Below, one piece after another: positions 36,887 through 48,990 of a stretch of 64,000 bases of DNA (the stretch's first letter is position 1; each line of letters opens with the position of its first letter). A program made the translations under genes and the position numbers. Location of the stretch: the NCBI GenBank assembly GCA_037074615.1, contig CM073527.1, positions 28,396,848 through 28,460,847 of the forward strand. Direction: 5' to 3'. This DNA comes from Leucaena leucocephala. Taxonomy: Eukaryota > Streptophyta > Magnoliopsida > Fabales > Fabaceae. The notes beneath the pieces are model-generated. The model did no database searches. It worked only from the letters and a program-made list of their open reading frames with translations, and was not told the origin of the DNA.

Positions 36887-38173
36887 CTAAGTGCGCATGT
36901 TGAGCTTCGCAGTGACCAGCGATATCAGCACAAGCGTGGATGCAACAAAGGGTCTCAGACCACTTGAATGTGACCATGAGGTTGAAGGTGGGCTTTGCGA
37001 CCCGATCAGTGGCATAGCACCTGACGTCGGATTGCTCGAATTCAACGGCGCCGACGATGTTGGGCTACTATAGCTGCAAACAATCATAACACCCAGAAGC
37101 TGCATTAGCATCCATCTCTTTAAGGCTTAATGGTCAACATTGGAGAATTGGTGAAGCCATGTAAGTTTAACTCACCCAAAAGCACCTCCTCCTGGTGATG
37201 ACGGTGTTGTTGGAGTTGGAGATTTTGTCGGAGATGATGATGATGAAGTAGATGTCGTTGGCGACGATGAAGAAGAAGACGACGGAGTTGTTGGCGGCGA
37301 AGATGACGATGGAGAAGAATACGACGACGACGCGTAAATGCAAGATCCCGTACCTATTTCAGAAATTAAAAAAACAAAAAAGTGCTCAGTAGGGTGATCA
37401 TACGTGAGACAAGTAATTGAGTGGCTAAAATGATAAGATATCGCTTACTAGGGTTGGTGGTAACTAAGGTGGCAGAGCCTCCGAAGTCACAGCTGGTCGG
37501 AGCAGGGTTCTTTTGGTAGTAGGCGTTGAAGGCATAAGACGCGTGGCTTTGCAGAGTGCTGGGGTTGTAACAGCTCCCTCCCTGCTGTATCTGAGAGCAA
37601 TCGACGCCTCCCATTCCACAAGCATAGTCCAGGGCGGACTGAAGAACAGCTTGTGAAACTCCAGATTTAGCCACACACCACTTCTGCCCATAAACGGCAG
37701 GAGGAACATTAGTGGCGGTTGGAGAAGGTGGGGGTTGAGAATTCGTGACCGGGACACCAGTCGACGGCGGAGACGGGGGAGGATAAGCCACAACTGGTAC
37801 AGGGGAATTGGAGGAAGGTACAGTGACGGGCACGGCAGATGGATTGGTGGGGTAGACGGTGACAGGATTGCTGGCAGGTACAGTGATGACGGTGGTGTCA
37901 CCTAAAGTTCTTCTGGGGAGGATCTTGCGGATCATCGGAATGTGAGAGAGGAAGACATCGGCTGCAGGTGGGGTTGAGAAGTCGCGATCGGAGAAGATGA
38001 GCAGCATGACTCCTGAAAATAGGATGAGAAACGTGAGACTGCAGAAGAACATGAAGAGAGTAAAAGAATAATGAGAAGTAAAGAAGAGGGAAAGCAGAGA
38101 GTGTATGAGGAGTAAAGGACTCACCGGAACAGCAGAGGAGGAGGAGGAAGAAAGAAGGAGGGGAATTGGCCAT
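36887..38173 (-). CDS. X8/CBM43-domain GPI-anchored protein (PDCB-like)
   Basis: Four minus-strand exons, 38173-38125, 38012-37449, 37353-37176 and 37073-36887, join in frame to 325 residues. The N-terminal hydrophobic signal peptide (MANSPPSFFLLLLCCSGVML) is split by the first intron. Then come a linker with a dozen TVP/PPSP-type Pro/Thr/Ser motifs (55-122) and an X8 domain (about 127-210) with WCVAKSGVSQAVLQSALDYA and six cysteines (129, 148, 155, 164, 191, 209). A Ser/Pro/Thr-rich stretch follows (211-265), and a hydrophobic tail (FVASTLVLISLVTAKLN) fits GPI-anchor addition. Such proteins bind callose; PDCB members sit at plasmodesmata. There is no glycosyl hydrolase domain, so it is a stand-alone X8 protein. 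Exact location in the cell is inferred. Confidence 0.93.
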
Positions 38174-40244
38174 TGTGATGGGGAGAGGGGAAGAAAGAGA
38201 AGGGGTTGAGATTGGAAATAGAGAAATAGAGGGATGGTTGATTAAAGACACATAAGAGGCAGAGTGAGAGGGGGAAGATGAAGAGTGAAAAGAGGAGGAG
38301 TGTCGCAGGAAAGAGGATCCATTTGTGGGGATAAAGAAAAGCATGTTACTTTGTCCTTAAGGATCATGGCTTTGGAATTCTTGTCGTTTCCTGTGATTTC
38401 CCTCTTTTCTTTCTTTAATTATCTTCTTTTCAAGCGTATGAATTCAAATTTCATTTGCTCCTTTGACTACCCTGTTTCATGTTAGTACTTTGCGCTCTCT
38501 CTATCTGCGTCCCATGTGACACCGCATTTTCTTTTCCTTCGTATACTGGGATGAAAAGTATTAAATAAACTGAACCCCATCAATGTTTTTCTTCAGAAGA
38601 AAGAGGAAAGGAAAATTCGGGTGCGGTAGGGTCGGCTACGCTTTTTACCATGCATAGTTGTTCTAAACAAAGGTGCACGAATGACGAATACCTTTTATTT
38701 GTTAGAGGAAAAAAAATTGAATTCCTTGTGGTGTGATCAAATTAGATATAGCCACCTGCCTCTGCCTCTGCCTCTGCCTCGTCATGATGGTCCTGATGGC
38801 CGTATCCGGAAGAAGGTTTTTCTATTTTGTTTAATTAATAATTGGGAAGAAAACCGGCGAGGCCTTAACGGCTATATTGCCTGCACACGTATGTCACTTA
38901 AAAGTCCTAGATTTGAGGGATATGTGAGTGCGATTATCTTCCCTCTTTTTTTCTTGATGAAGAATATCCAACATCACATTGTATAAGGGAGGGGGAACGA
39001 CAGCCCATGTGGAACAATGGATTGTGATTCTATCTGGTTTTTGCTTGACAACAATTTTCTGGGGATTTAAAGTCGATGAAATCAGTGTGGTGGGGCAGGG
39101 GAGCTCCTCCACAAAAACAAAGGCGGAAATTAAAGATATCATTTATTAGTGATAGGCAACGTGTAAAAGAAAATTGTTTTTTTAATATAAAAAATTTAAA
39201 TAAATTTAATATAAATCTCTTATTAAATATAATTTCAAAATTTAAAGAATATTTTTAAATTTTTTTACCAAATTATGTACTAAAAATCTATTATAACAAT
39301 AATAAAAATCGAATTCGTAAAATAAAATTATTAAAGTATTCCAGACCAACACACATATTAGACTCACACACTATCTAATAATATGATAAAATCTCTTTTA
39401 TTTTTAAATAATATATTTAAGTGTAAACTTAGTATTTATTCAAAAACTAAAATATTTTTTAAAATATTATATTAATTATAATAAAATAGTATTTTTTACA
39501 AATTAAATAACGGCTTCAAATGATTCTCACAAGCAAGCTAAACCCATAAAACAAGGAGTCCCAACATAAATTTCAGATATGGGACCAAGCATGTCTCTTA
39601 ACAAAACTAAAAGGCCTTATGGATTGCTTTTGGACTTCACCGCCCCTGTGCCTTTACTGTTAATTTATTAGTGCCCTAATAGCTTAATTAGCATACCGAA
39701 CTTAACTCACTCGCTCTCTCTCAATCAATTATCTTTAATCGGCCCATTCTTAGCACAATTAATACAAATATCAGATTGCATTGCATCTTGGTTGACTGAC
39801 AAAACGCTTAGTAACGAAGTGCCTTGATTTACTACACAGATACAAACCTCCTACTTAGTTTTTTAGATAAACCTAGAACATCTATTACTAGAAGTAATGA
39901 CTAGATGTTTAAAGAACTAAACTAAATCATCAACAGTCCTAGACGTTACGGTTATGGTTAGACATCCCACTTGTTTAGTACCAGGAAATAAATATGCAAT
40001 GTGCACTTGAGCTTCTGCTTGAACCAAATTAAACGATCAATATCATGAATCACTATCAATATATGTTGGCTACTTCATAAGAAACACTCCCACACTTCAA
40101 CTAGACAAAGAAAAGAAAGTACGCTGTACTCACAAACTAGATGCCCGACCAACATACACAATGCAGATACTGTCAAACTCACTCACTCAAACAACCTGAC
40201 TGAACATGATAACTAATAAGTAGTAACAGTTTTAAGTGGCTTGG
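38174..40244. other. Intergenic spacer
   Basis: X8 gene promoter side, then AT-rich sequence at 39170-39500 that partly resembles 23028-23120. A CTGCCT hexamer is repeated about four times at 38755-38780. No gene recognised. Confidence 0.5.
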
Positions 40245-40511
40245 TTATGCATGCGGTGGCGATCCCACTCCCACGCCTGGGTTAATGGGTAAGGTTGGAG
40301 TACATCTTCCTGGGAAAGTGCAGAAGAATCCAGCAAACCCTCCGGGGCTCGGAAACGTCGACCCCACGCCTGTCCCCGGGATTCCTCCCAAGAAGCTCTG
40401 CGGCTGTTCAACCTTCAGCTTCCGTCCTCCTTCAACCTCCGAAACAAGCACCGCCACCATCACCATTGCTAACACCAGCAACACCTTACGCTTGCTCATC
40501 ACTCGCTCCAT
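40245..40511 (-). CDS. Small secreted Gly/Pro-rich protein, wall-protein-like
   Basis: Intronless, 88 residues. A basic N-terminus (MERVMSKRK) precedes a strong hydrophobic core (VLLVLAMVMVAVLV), and a signal cleavage site is plausible after EVEGG near residue 28-29. The mature part is about 60 residues, rich in Gly, Pro and Phe (FLGGIPGTGVGSTFPSPGGF), with two cysteines (64 and 70) in FFCTFPGRCTPTLP. It resembles plant proteins annotated as putative cell-wall proteins. A TATA box sits about 70 bases upstream. Met5 is an alternative start. A secreted role is likely; nothing more specific can be said. Confidence 0.8.
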   Translation of the reverse strand: MERVMSKRKVLLVLAMVMVAVLVSEVEGGRKLKVEQPQSFLGGIPGTGVGSTFPSPGGFAGFFCTFPGRCTPTLPINPGVGVGSPPHA

Positions 40512-40580
40512 CTTCTCAACCTGCTTTCTTCAGTGCTTCTTCTCTCTTTGTTTTTGAAATGCCGTTCCACGCCCTCCCAA

Positions 40581-40586
40581 TTTATA
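40581..40586 (-). promoter_or_regulatory. TATA box of the small secreted protein gene
   Basis: TATAAA on the minus strand, 70 bases upstream of the start codon. Confidence 0.6.
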
Positions 40587-41213
40587 GTGACCTTTTAGCC
40601 TTAATTTAAAGGATTTAGTGATATTGGTAGGGAATTTAAGACTGCCCCAACTACCCAGGAGGAACAGTCATGGGATCCTTAAAACCTTCAGATGACCCTG
40701 ACACCCCATTAAATTACGTTTCCAAGTAATTGTTTACGCTGTTGCCAACTTCTTCATCTACCCCACTGTTATCTTTCTATAACAAGGCTTGAGATCAAAG
40801 CTAGCAGCTCTGCTGTCCCGCCTAGCTGCCCTCGCCACAGACATATATGTCTTTGTTTTCCTATACAACTATACCTCTGAATTTACTTTAAACCTATATA
40901 TATAAATATAAGTAAGAGCTAATACTTGTGAGCACAACTTTTCCTTACTTCATCCCATGAACTGTCTATTAATCTCCCCGATATTATATGTACTGAACAG
41001 GGAGTCCCAAATTGAATAACCAACACGTGATTTCGCAGGACTTTATCGTTTTATTTCTGGCATGGGAACAAAATGTAGTTTCATGCATGTTGATAGGGGG
41101 ACAGCAACGGATTCTACCGTCTTCAAAATCATTATTAGGGCTAGTGCGATTGCTTCTTTGAAACAGTATTATAAGCCATATCTATAATTAGAGTAGATAT
41201 TAAATATTGATAA
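40587..41213. other. Intergenic spacer
   Basis: Promoter side of the small secreted protein gene and the 5' flank of the tRNA gene. Nothing else recognised. Confidence 0.5.
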
Positions 41214-41287
41214 GGTCCCGTAGCTCAGTTGGTTAGAGCGTTGGTCTTATGAGCCGAAGGTCGCGGGTTCGAGCCCCGCCGGGACCA
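41214..41287 (+). tRNA. tRNA gene, anticodon loop reads TAT (Ile)
   Basis: A 74-nt cloverleaf with no intron. The acceptor stem GGTCCCG pairs with CGGGACC. The D arm is GCTC...GAGC. The anticodon stem is TTGGT/GCCGA (two G-T pairs) with loop CTTATGA. The variable loop is AGGTC, the T arm GCGGG-TTCGAGC-CCCGC, and the discriminator base A. Internal promoter boxes are intact (TAGCTCAGTTGG and GGTTCGAGCCC), CCA is not encoded in full, and a T5 run follows directly, as for RNA polymerase III. Read by loop position, the anticodon is TAT, meaning Ile (AUA). A G follows the anticodon, where ANN-reading tRNAs usually have A, so the isotype is less sure than the tRNA call. Confidence 0.9.
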
Positions 41288-42434
41288 ATTTTTGAACGAT
41301 GATTTTCAGCCCATCTCCTGCGAGATTATTTGAATTTTTACCAAAATAGTTGCATTTGAATGAATTGAATGATTATCTGGCCCATTCATTGCTTTGGGGT
41401 CTTGGGCCATATGTTTTGCTCTCCTGTTTAAGACGAAAACAAAAAAATTACTAATGAAAATTAGCACAAATAATAAAAAATGAGTTTATAGGTAATCTTA
41501 TAAATTTTTTGGAAGTATTATCTGACTCTTAGGGCTATTAAGCTTATCTAAACGTTTTCATATAAATATATATATAAAAAGAAAATTAGCTAGTAAAAAG
41601 GCCTATGCACTGTATTTTTACTACTTTTATGATTTATGCTAGTCTCGTCGTTTTTCTTTCAAAAAAAAGAGAGCAGAAAATCTGGTCTTCTACTCTAATT
41701 CGAAGAAGAAACCAGTATTTGGACCTTTTCTCCCTTTTCAATCATACGAGGAATGTTAAATCCAAAATCTCTTTTCGAAGTGAAACAACAAAGCCGTAGA
41801 AAAAAAATTCGTCGTTAAATGAATAACGGCATTCAAATGCATGTTAATAATGTTATCGGTAACTGTTAAATTGAATCACCGGACAGATTAATTGACGAAA
41901 TGGGGTTTTACGGCCTCAAGATCAAGGTGTATTTTGGTCACTTTGTTTTTTCTTCTTTTCGGCCAGGATTCTGGTCGTTTTCTTTAAGAATGTCGCGCTA
42001 CATTCAGCAAGCTGGATCCTTAATCGTAGATTTATGTAGCTGCTGCATTATTAATCAAAACGCTAGTTCGAAGCAAAATTTTCACTTCAGGAAAAGGCTC
42101 AACTGAATTTTTAATTAAAAATTCATCATCATAGGCTAAATATGAAACCTGAACTCCTCGCAGGCTTGTCCTTGATAGAAAACCACATGGATATTGACCC
42201 ACTTTAAAAATGTCATCAACTAAAATTATATTTTTCACAAATTTCTGTCGGAAGAAAGATAGTGATGACACTACATGTTCCCATGGCCATGAAGGCACAT
42301 AAAAACATAACAGTTAAATCACATTGGAGGGGTAAATACAAGGAAGAACAATTTGAGTATCTACCCGTGTTTCCACTTCACCAAGTTAGAATCAAAATGA
42401 AACACCTTATTAGTGGGGACAAATGATTGCGGCT
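41288..42434. other. Intergenic spacer
   Basis: tRNA 3' flank and ACLA 3' UTR. No other gene recognised. Confidence 0.5.
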
Positions 42435-44827
42435 TTATGCTTCAGACATGATGCAATCAATAGCCTGTTTGCAGATGATGGTCATCGTTGCCTCTGGCCC
42501 GTAAACCTGAAACCCAAGATTACCACAATCGCACTAGTCATAAGGAATGGTTTTGGACCCTCTATGAAAAATAGATCAAAGACATCATTTGGAGGAGAAT
42601 CTCTACAACTTAAGTGACAATAACGAATGCTTGTATGAACATATTTTCCAATAGAAACAGCCGCCGGTGCCAAAGCACTGGGTAATAACATAAGCTGAGG
42701 CTGATGTTGGATTCATACATAACTAGAAGTTACTAGTCAGCAAATTCCTCCCATGAATAGTAAGCAGATCAGCATATAGACAGCACACTTAAACACAAAT
42801 GTCACCAATAAAGATGGTCGTTACCTGAATTGGCACACCCAGTTCGTTACCCAGAGCACGCATCTTTGCCAAACCAATCTGATAGTTCGGACCACCCCTT
42901 CTAACGTAAATGTGCATTCGTGCTGCTTTAAGCTTTGACTCCTGAAGGCAGATCGTGGAATCAATTAATGGTAAGCAACCTAACTTCAAGCTTCAAGAAG
43001 TGAGCTAAGGATACATTTAAAGAAAGCATGCCTTCTCTTTCAGGGCTCGAATAATCCCACTGAATGTGGCAGCAACATCAGTGAAGTTTGCAATGCCACC
43101 TCCAATAAGAAGGGCTCTCTTACGACCATCAGGATCTGCAGTAGCACACTGTAATAAAAAGCAAAATATTCATATGCAATATAATTTGATGAAGTCACTA
43201 ACTAGGACAAAATACTGAAACTGAAGTTAAAAGCAAAAGAATCAAATCGCTTTACATCAATTACGACTCTTGCATACTGCAGCACCTCCTCCTCATTTGG
43301 AGCTCCACTATACTCGGCATAGTTGCCAAGCTCTGATGCATAACCTAAATCTCCAACCTAGCAAACAGAAGGTAAATTAAGTTGCCATAATAACTGCTGA
43401 CCTTCCAATACCACCGTCTGGTGCCTCAGCTTTAGGATACATTAGAATAAGTCCATAAACTTGGTATCTTACAGTATCAGCATAAATAACACTTGCACCT
43501 CCTCCAGCTACCATTGTCCAAATACGTCCTTTTGGGTTCAATACAGTAAACTTCAAGGATGCACTTGTCTGCATTATGGAAACAAAAATATATTATACTA
43601 ATATCGAAGGCAGGGGAAGCCTGGAGAACTGCATCCGAGATTAATCAGACTTATAATAGAAAAATATTTCTGAAAGGTCAATCAAATAACTATATATATT
43701 GTAAAGAAGCCATCTAATGAAAAAAAAAAAACTAGTTGCAAGGCCATCTTCTACAAGAGAAAGATTGCATATACTGATATAATAACGTTAACTAAGTAGA
43801 TAAAAGTGAAAACAACCTTTTCATCCAGGGAATGAATGAAACTTTCTGAAGGGCTCATAACTCTTCCAAAAGGCAATGGAAATTCTATATTACCCCACCT
43901 GAATGCATGACAATATAGTAACAGGATAACAGTCAGGTATATGCATTTACAGGAATCTCTTCAGATTGAACATTCTTAGCATCCATTCGAAAAATTATAC
44001 TTCTTGAAGTTCTTGAATGCAGCAGTATCATCCAACTCCCCTCTCATATCCAATGGATATGGCTTCTCATTCACCAGTGTAAAGGGATTCATCTCTATGA
44101 AACTGAAATCCATATCTACAAAGGAAATGGGGAAAAGATTAGACCTGAAGATCGTGTGTATAAAAACATCTGTCATGGAAGTATTTATTAATGAGCAAAA
44201 CAACATGTGAAGGAACCACTTCTTTCATGAAAGTGGTTAATCATATTTATTCCTACAGATTATAGCTGGTAAAAGAATAATCTCCATAACTCTCTTGACT
44301 AGCCCTGCATGATTTGTCAAGATAACTGACTAAATGTTAAACATAAAAAGGTCTTAAACCCTGTTATTTTTCCAGTGGTCATGTTATGCGCAGTGACAGA
44401 ACAAAATAGTTTCCACAGAATTAAATTCATACCTTGAAAGACAGAAAATACGCCCATTATGAAATCACCAATTTTGCCCCGGACCTGGGAAATCACAGGC
44501 AGAATAAGCAATTTCTAGATAACAAGTCAAGCAATGCTGAATAAAAAATGACAACACAGATAAGATTTAGACTATAAGTGCAGCAATCTGAGATCTCTGA
44601 TAAAAGATAGTAGCGTCTAGCACCAACAGACATTACAAACATCCCTATCGGGCAGTGAATTGGGAATCTTTTACTGGTTTCTTTGTTTGTAAGAGAGAAA
44701 TTGGTACAAATGAAGTACATGAATACTCACCTCCAGAGCAAGTGTAGCTATCAAAGGGGCACATGCCTCCAGTGTCAAAGGCTTCTCTGTTGGAAGGAAT
44801 ATAGTCTTAACCTACATGAGATAGCAG

Positions 44828-44866
<39 letters not shown>

Positions 44867-45674
44867 AGCCTAATGAGGCTGCATTTGTATAACGGTAGCA
44901 TAAACACACATATACCTTATCCCAATTATCTTCAATATCTATGCCTCCGCATTCTGAGAAGCTGATGGTACAGCCCAGCCTTTCAGAGACAACTGATAGG
45001 TAATACTCCTGGTCGTGAGGAACAAATGGCTCGACGATGAATGTGGTTATAGGTGCCTTGCAGCCACCCATTTCAACCTAAGGATTATACAGAATACACA
45101 ATTCAAGCAGAGGAAATAAAAGAACCAACAGTCAAGACTTCCCACGATATTCTTTTCAGCAATAACCTCAGCACCAAGGCGCGCTTTAACAAATTGTGCC
45201 ACTTGGGCAACATTTAGATTCAGAGCCACTAAGCCACTCTTCCCCCGCTTCCCGAACAACATATCGGGCTTCACGACCAATTTTGTGGATGAAAGCCATG
45301 GCTGTTGATTTGTCAGCTCAGCAAAGTCCGTCGATTGCGTCAACTGGACTACAACGTGGTTTAGTACAGAGTATATAAGGGACGAATTCAAAAACATAGA
45401 ACTTCCAAGTGACCGTATAAATTTCGCCAAATAAATCGACGGTAAACAGTTTTATTTTACACGCAAATAAGCGATGACGGATTAATTAAAGCGATCAGGA
45501 GGAGAAGAGAAGTCCGAGGAGTTGAAAGATGCCCTGCGATATTAAAAAGAGGGAAAAGGTGGCGATTACGCAGACCTGAGCGGAGCGAATATCAAGATCA
45601 ATGGCAGCGAGTCTTTTAAGGTGCTCTTTGAGAAGCCTCTTGGAGTCGTACTCTCTGATCTTCTTCCGGGCCAT
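42435..45674 (-). CDS. ACLA: ATP-citrate lyase subunit A (ACLA)
   Basis: Twelve minus-strand coding exons: 45674-45576, 45343-45167, 45077-44916, 44811-44731, 44484-44433, 44115-44001, 43898-43817, 43568-43473, 43357-43256, 43148-43032, 42941-42825 and 42506-42435. They join without a break to 423 residues, the same length as Arabidopsis ACLA-1. With subunit B it forms the cytosolic enzyme that splits citrate with ATP and CoA into acetyl-CoA and oxaloacetate, feeding wax, sterol and flavonoid synthesis. Subunit A corresponds to the N-terminal ATP-grasp and citrate-binding part of animal ACLY. Seen motifs: KLVVKPDMLFGKRGKSGLVA, FIVEPFVPHDQEYYL, FSFIEMNPFTLV, WTMVAGGGASVIYADT and ALLIGGGIANFTDVA. 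The intron after exon 10 starts GC (AAG|GCATGC), a rare but accepted donor. Near the end TMTIICK replaces the usual TMTGICK. An (AT)n tract lies in the intron between exons 3 and 4. Confidence 0.96.
44831..44863. repeat. AT dinucleotide repeat in an ACLA intron
   Basis: About 16 AT units within the 44812-44915 intron. Likely length-variable; no function suggested. Confidence 0.8.
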
Positions 45675-47514
45675 TACTCGACAGGAGATGAGTGTGACAA
45701 ACGATTAGAGAGACTGGGAGAGGTGGGGAGAGATGGCGAGGATCAAGTGGCTGACGTTAGAACCAAGCGGGGTTGGTGTTTGTCTTGCGAGTCTTGCCAA
45801 TATCCAACCTCATCCAAATCCATTCCTCTTCCTCACGGGCCCGGTCAAAATAACGCATGATCATAAGTCAATGCTTAATCCTACCGTAATTCGCGATTTA
45901 AAATTATATTTAGTTTTTACGAAAAATAAAAATAAAATCTGTCCACATTATTTTGGAAAAGTTTAATTTGCTTCAGATTTCCCAAACTGCTAAAAAGGGT
46001 AATCATTGGAAGGATGATAGATAGAGTGTTGTGAGAAACATTACAAAATAATAATGTTTGGAAAAAAAGGAGAATATGGGAAATAAATAATAATGAGGAG
46101 GGGTGAAGTTGGGGGGAAAACAAAGAATTTACTCGTGGAAGATCTGTGCAAAGTAGCACGTATCCGTTTTAAAAGGAAAACACAGGATAGAAGGGGAAAA
46201 CTAATGCAACTGTGGAGAAATATTACTATGAACCTGTGGACATGGAATACTTGTTTTCCTGTTTTAGCAGTGTTTCTAACGTATTACAAGATGGCATAAA
46301 TCTCCTGTAGCTAGATGTAGTCGAGGGCATTCCAGAGAATTTCTTTTCTTGCTGTCACGTGACGTAGACCCCCCCCCCCCCCAAAAAAACCACAGAGAGC
46401 CTCCTGTAGGTAACAATTAAACATTATGGCCTAATATAAATTTAAGACACAAAACAGGACAACCACGTTTAGTTTAGTATCCCCTATTATAGTCCGATCT
46501 AGGCTTCTATTTCTATCATATGCACTGCCTAGAAACCGGATACGAGCAGCGCATATAATTTGAAGAGCCTGATCTCTCGGGTTCAGATTTGTAACGATGT
46601 GTTTTCTTGACCGGATAAGGCCAGCGTTCTTTTGGTCAAAAGGTGGAGCCTTTCCTGACCGGATCGTACGTAGCAAAGCTGGATTGCAGATACGCAAGCC
46701 AGATCAGAAATTAACTGAGGAACAGGTTTTCGTTTAATTTCTCAGGGATGAATTGATTATGGTATGATCTTCCACACGCGAAACGTAACTTATAGGGGAT
46801 CGACACGAGTGTAACGAAACACTATCCAGAGAAGTACACTGCAAGAATAATGGATAAGTATTAATTGGTCGCAAACATGTGTGTGTGTGACCTGGGAGGT
46901 GGAAAATCATTCATGTGGAGCTTGAGAGGGGGAGTTTTGAAGAAGTCGGATTTGAGGGGGTTGGGTTCCATGGTGGAGTGGGAATTGTATAGTTAGGACT
47001 TGGGGAGCAAAGTCTAAGAATACGGCCGTCGAGGAGGGTCCCAACATTATTTTAGGAGCGTTGACGTGTACAACTTTAGGGGTCAGCCACAGCTACTACG
47101 TTTGAAGATATCTCCGAATGCTAAGCCCACACTGGTGACCATGATTCGAAGTCCACACACCACACACGAAGTCGGTGTACTCGCTCACTCTATCACCATT
47201 TATTTATTACTAATCCAATCCCTTCCTCCCACCTAATTAACACTATTACTTTTCTTGCAATCATGCCCCCATCCTCCCACCCACCCATTTGGTGGCTCAT
47301 AGTTTAACTGCATCTTAATACTTTAATCAGACGATAATACTAATACACAGTCGACTCGATTGAAGGTTTATCCCGTTATCACGCGCTGTGCCAAATGGAG
47401 TACCCATTCCCTTGCCAATCGCAGAAAATACATATTTGAGATGTTAAATTTTGAATACACACATATAAAGATTCATGTATGGGCTGCTTTGAACCATAAA
47501 AATTGTGATTTTAT
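45675..47514. other. Intergenic spacer, ACLA upstream region
   Basis: ACLA 5' UTR and promoter, then sequence without recognised genes. Contains a run of 14 C at 46369-46382. An open frame at 46431-46697 on the minus strand shows no family resemblance. Confidence 0.5.
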
Positions 47515-48990
47515 AAATTCTTTTAAATAAAATTTAAGTTTAAAAGAATTTTAAAATAAATAATTATATTTGTTTAAATAAACTTTTAGACTAAACTATA
47601 GTTTAAAATCAAAATTTTAGATAAATTGATTAGAGTAGCTTATAAAATAGTAAAAAAATTTATGAACTAACTAATTATTATAGTATCTCTATTTTTTTTA
47701 TACCCTATACCCTATATTCTATTTTTTCTTATACTATCTCTCTTCTCTCCTACTTTTTCTTACACAACCTCTCATTTATTTTCTTACACCCTCTCTCCTC
47801 TTATATTTTATCTCTCACTATTTAATACTTATATTATTTTTCGTAATTTACCAATAATAAAAGTACTTATAGAAATAACTATATAGATACTCATTTATTT
47901 AATTTTTTTTTATAAATTACCTATAATTTTTTTTCCACAAATTTGTTTATAAAATTTTATTTAAATATGCCCAATTTATATTTCAAATAACCCGTCTAAA
48001 GGGTCTACCTACGTTAGGTGGGTCCGCATGTTATGCAGCCTTTGCTGGCAAGTTATTTATTTATTTTTATTCTTCTAAGCATAAACATCATTCTATTAAT
48101 ATTTTATTATAAATATTATTAAATAATAAATATAGATATATTTTATAGGGGTAATTAGAATTTTGATCCCTGATGAATCAACCCCTCTAAACCCAACTTA
48201 TTGGTATTTATTTTTTAGTTTTAAAGATGCAGTCACGAGTCACACCTCACAAGGGCATCTGGCGAGGCCGAATATTTTAAAGGGCTAGTTTTGTAAATGT
48301 GTTGGACCGCTGCCCAGTTTTTAGCTCGATGATTGGCTTTGCAGCTTTGATCTCACTCGTCCAGCCGCACAACATTTGATAATCGCATATTTGGTGCCAT
48401 CGTACCAATAATGAGTAATGGCGATGGCCTTACTTTTCCCCATGCGGGCGCCACCTCACGGAAAGACTATTATACCCTTCGTCAACATCCATGCCCGACA
48501 ATTGGCGTTTCAGATTCGTTTGTATTGGCTTTAGTCCATAGGATTTTAAAAATTAGTTTATAAAAAAAATTTTTTTTAAACAATTTATAAAAAAAATTTA
48601 GAGAAAAAATTATAAAAAAAATGATTTTAAATAAATGAATGTTTGGATAGTTATTTCTAAAAATACTTTTATTATTGGTAAATTATAAAAAATGATATGA
48701 GTATTAAATGAGGAGAGATAAGAGATGAAAGGAGAGATGAGAGAGGAGAGAGGGTGTAAGAGAGAAAAGAGAGAAAAAGTAGGAGAGAGGAAATAGAGTA
48801 ATATAGTAATATAGTAATTAGTTAGTTCATAAGTGATTTACTGTTCCATAAGCTGTTCTGATCAGTTTATCTGAAACCTTAGTTTTAAACTATAATTTAG
48901 TTCAAAAGCCCGTTTGAACAAATATGGCTGTTTATTTTAAAATTTTTATAAATTAAAGTTTTGCCTTAAAAGGGTTTTTAAAACCTTTGT
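47515..48990. repeat. Inverted pair of about 440-bp AT-rich repeats
   Basis: The left arm (about 47515-47965) and the reverse complement of the right arm (about 48545-48990) share long matching stretches, for example ATTTACCAATAATAAAAGTA, TTATGAACTAACTAATTA and a TTACACCCTCTCTCCTCT-like CT-rich block. About 580 bases of unrelated sequence separate them. The arms are diverged, so they are probably two old insertions of one MITE family in opposite directions, or a foldback element. No coding capacity. Confidence 0.7.

Noticed and set aside
46431..46697. 88-codon open frame upstream of ACLA
   Set aside because: No recognisable motif, no codon pattern like the real genes, and no homologue known to me; likely chance.
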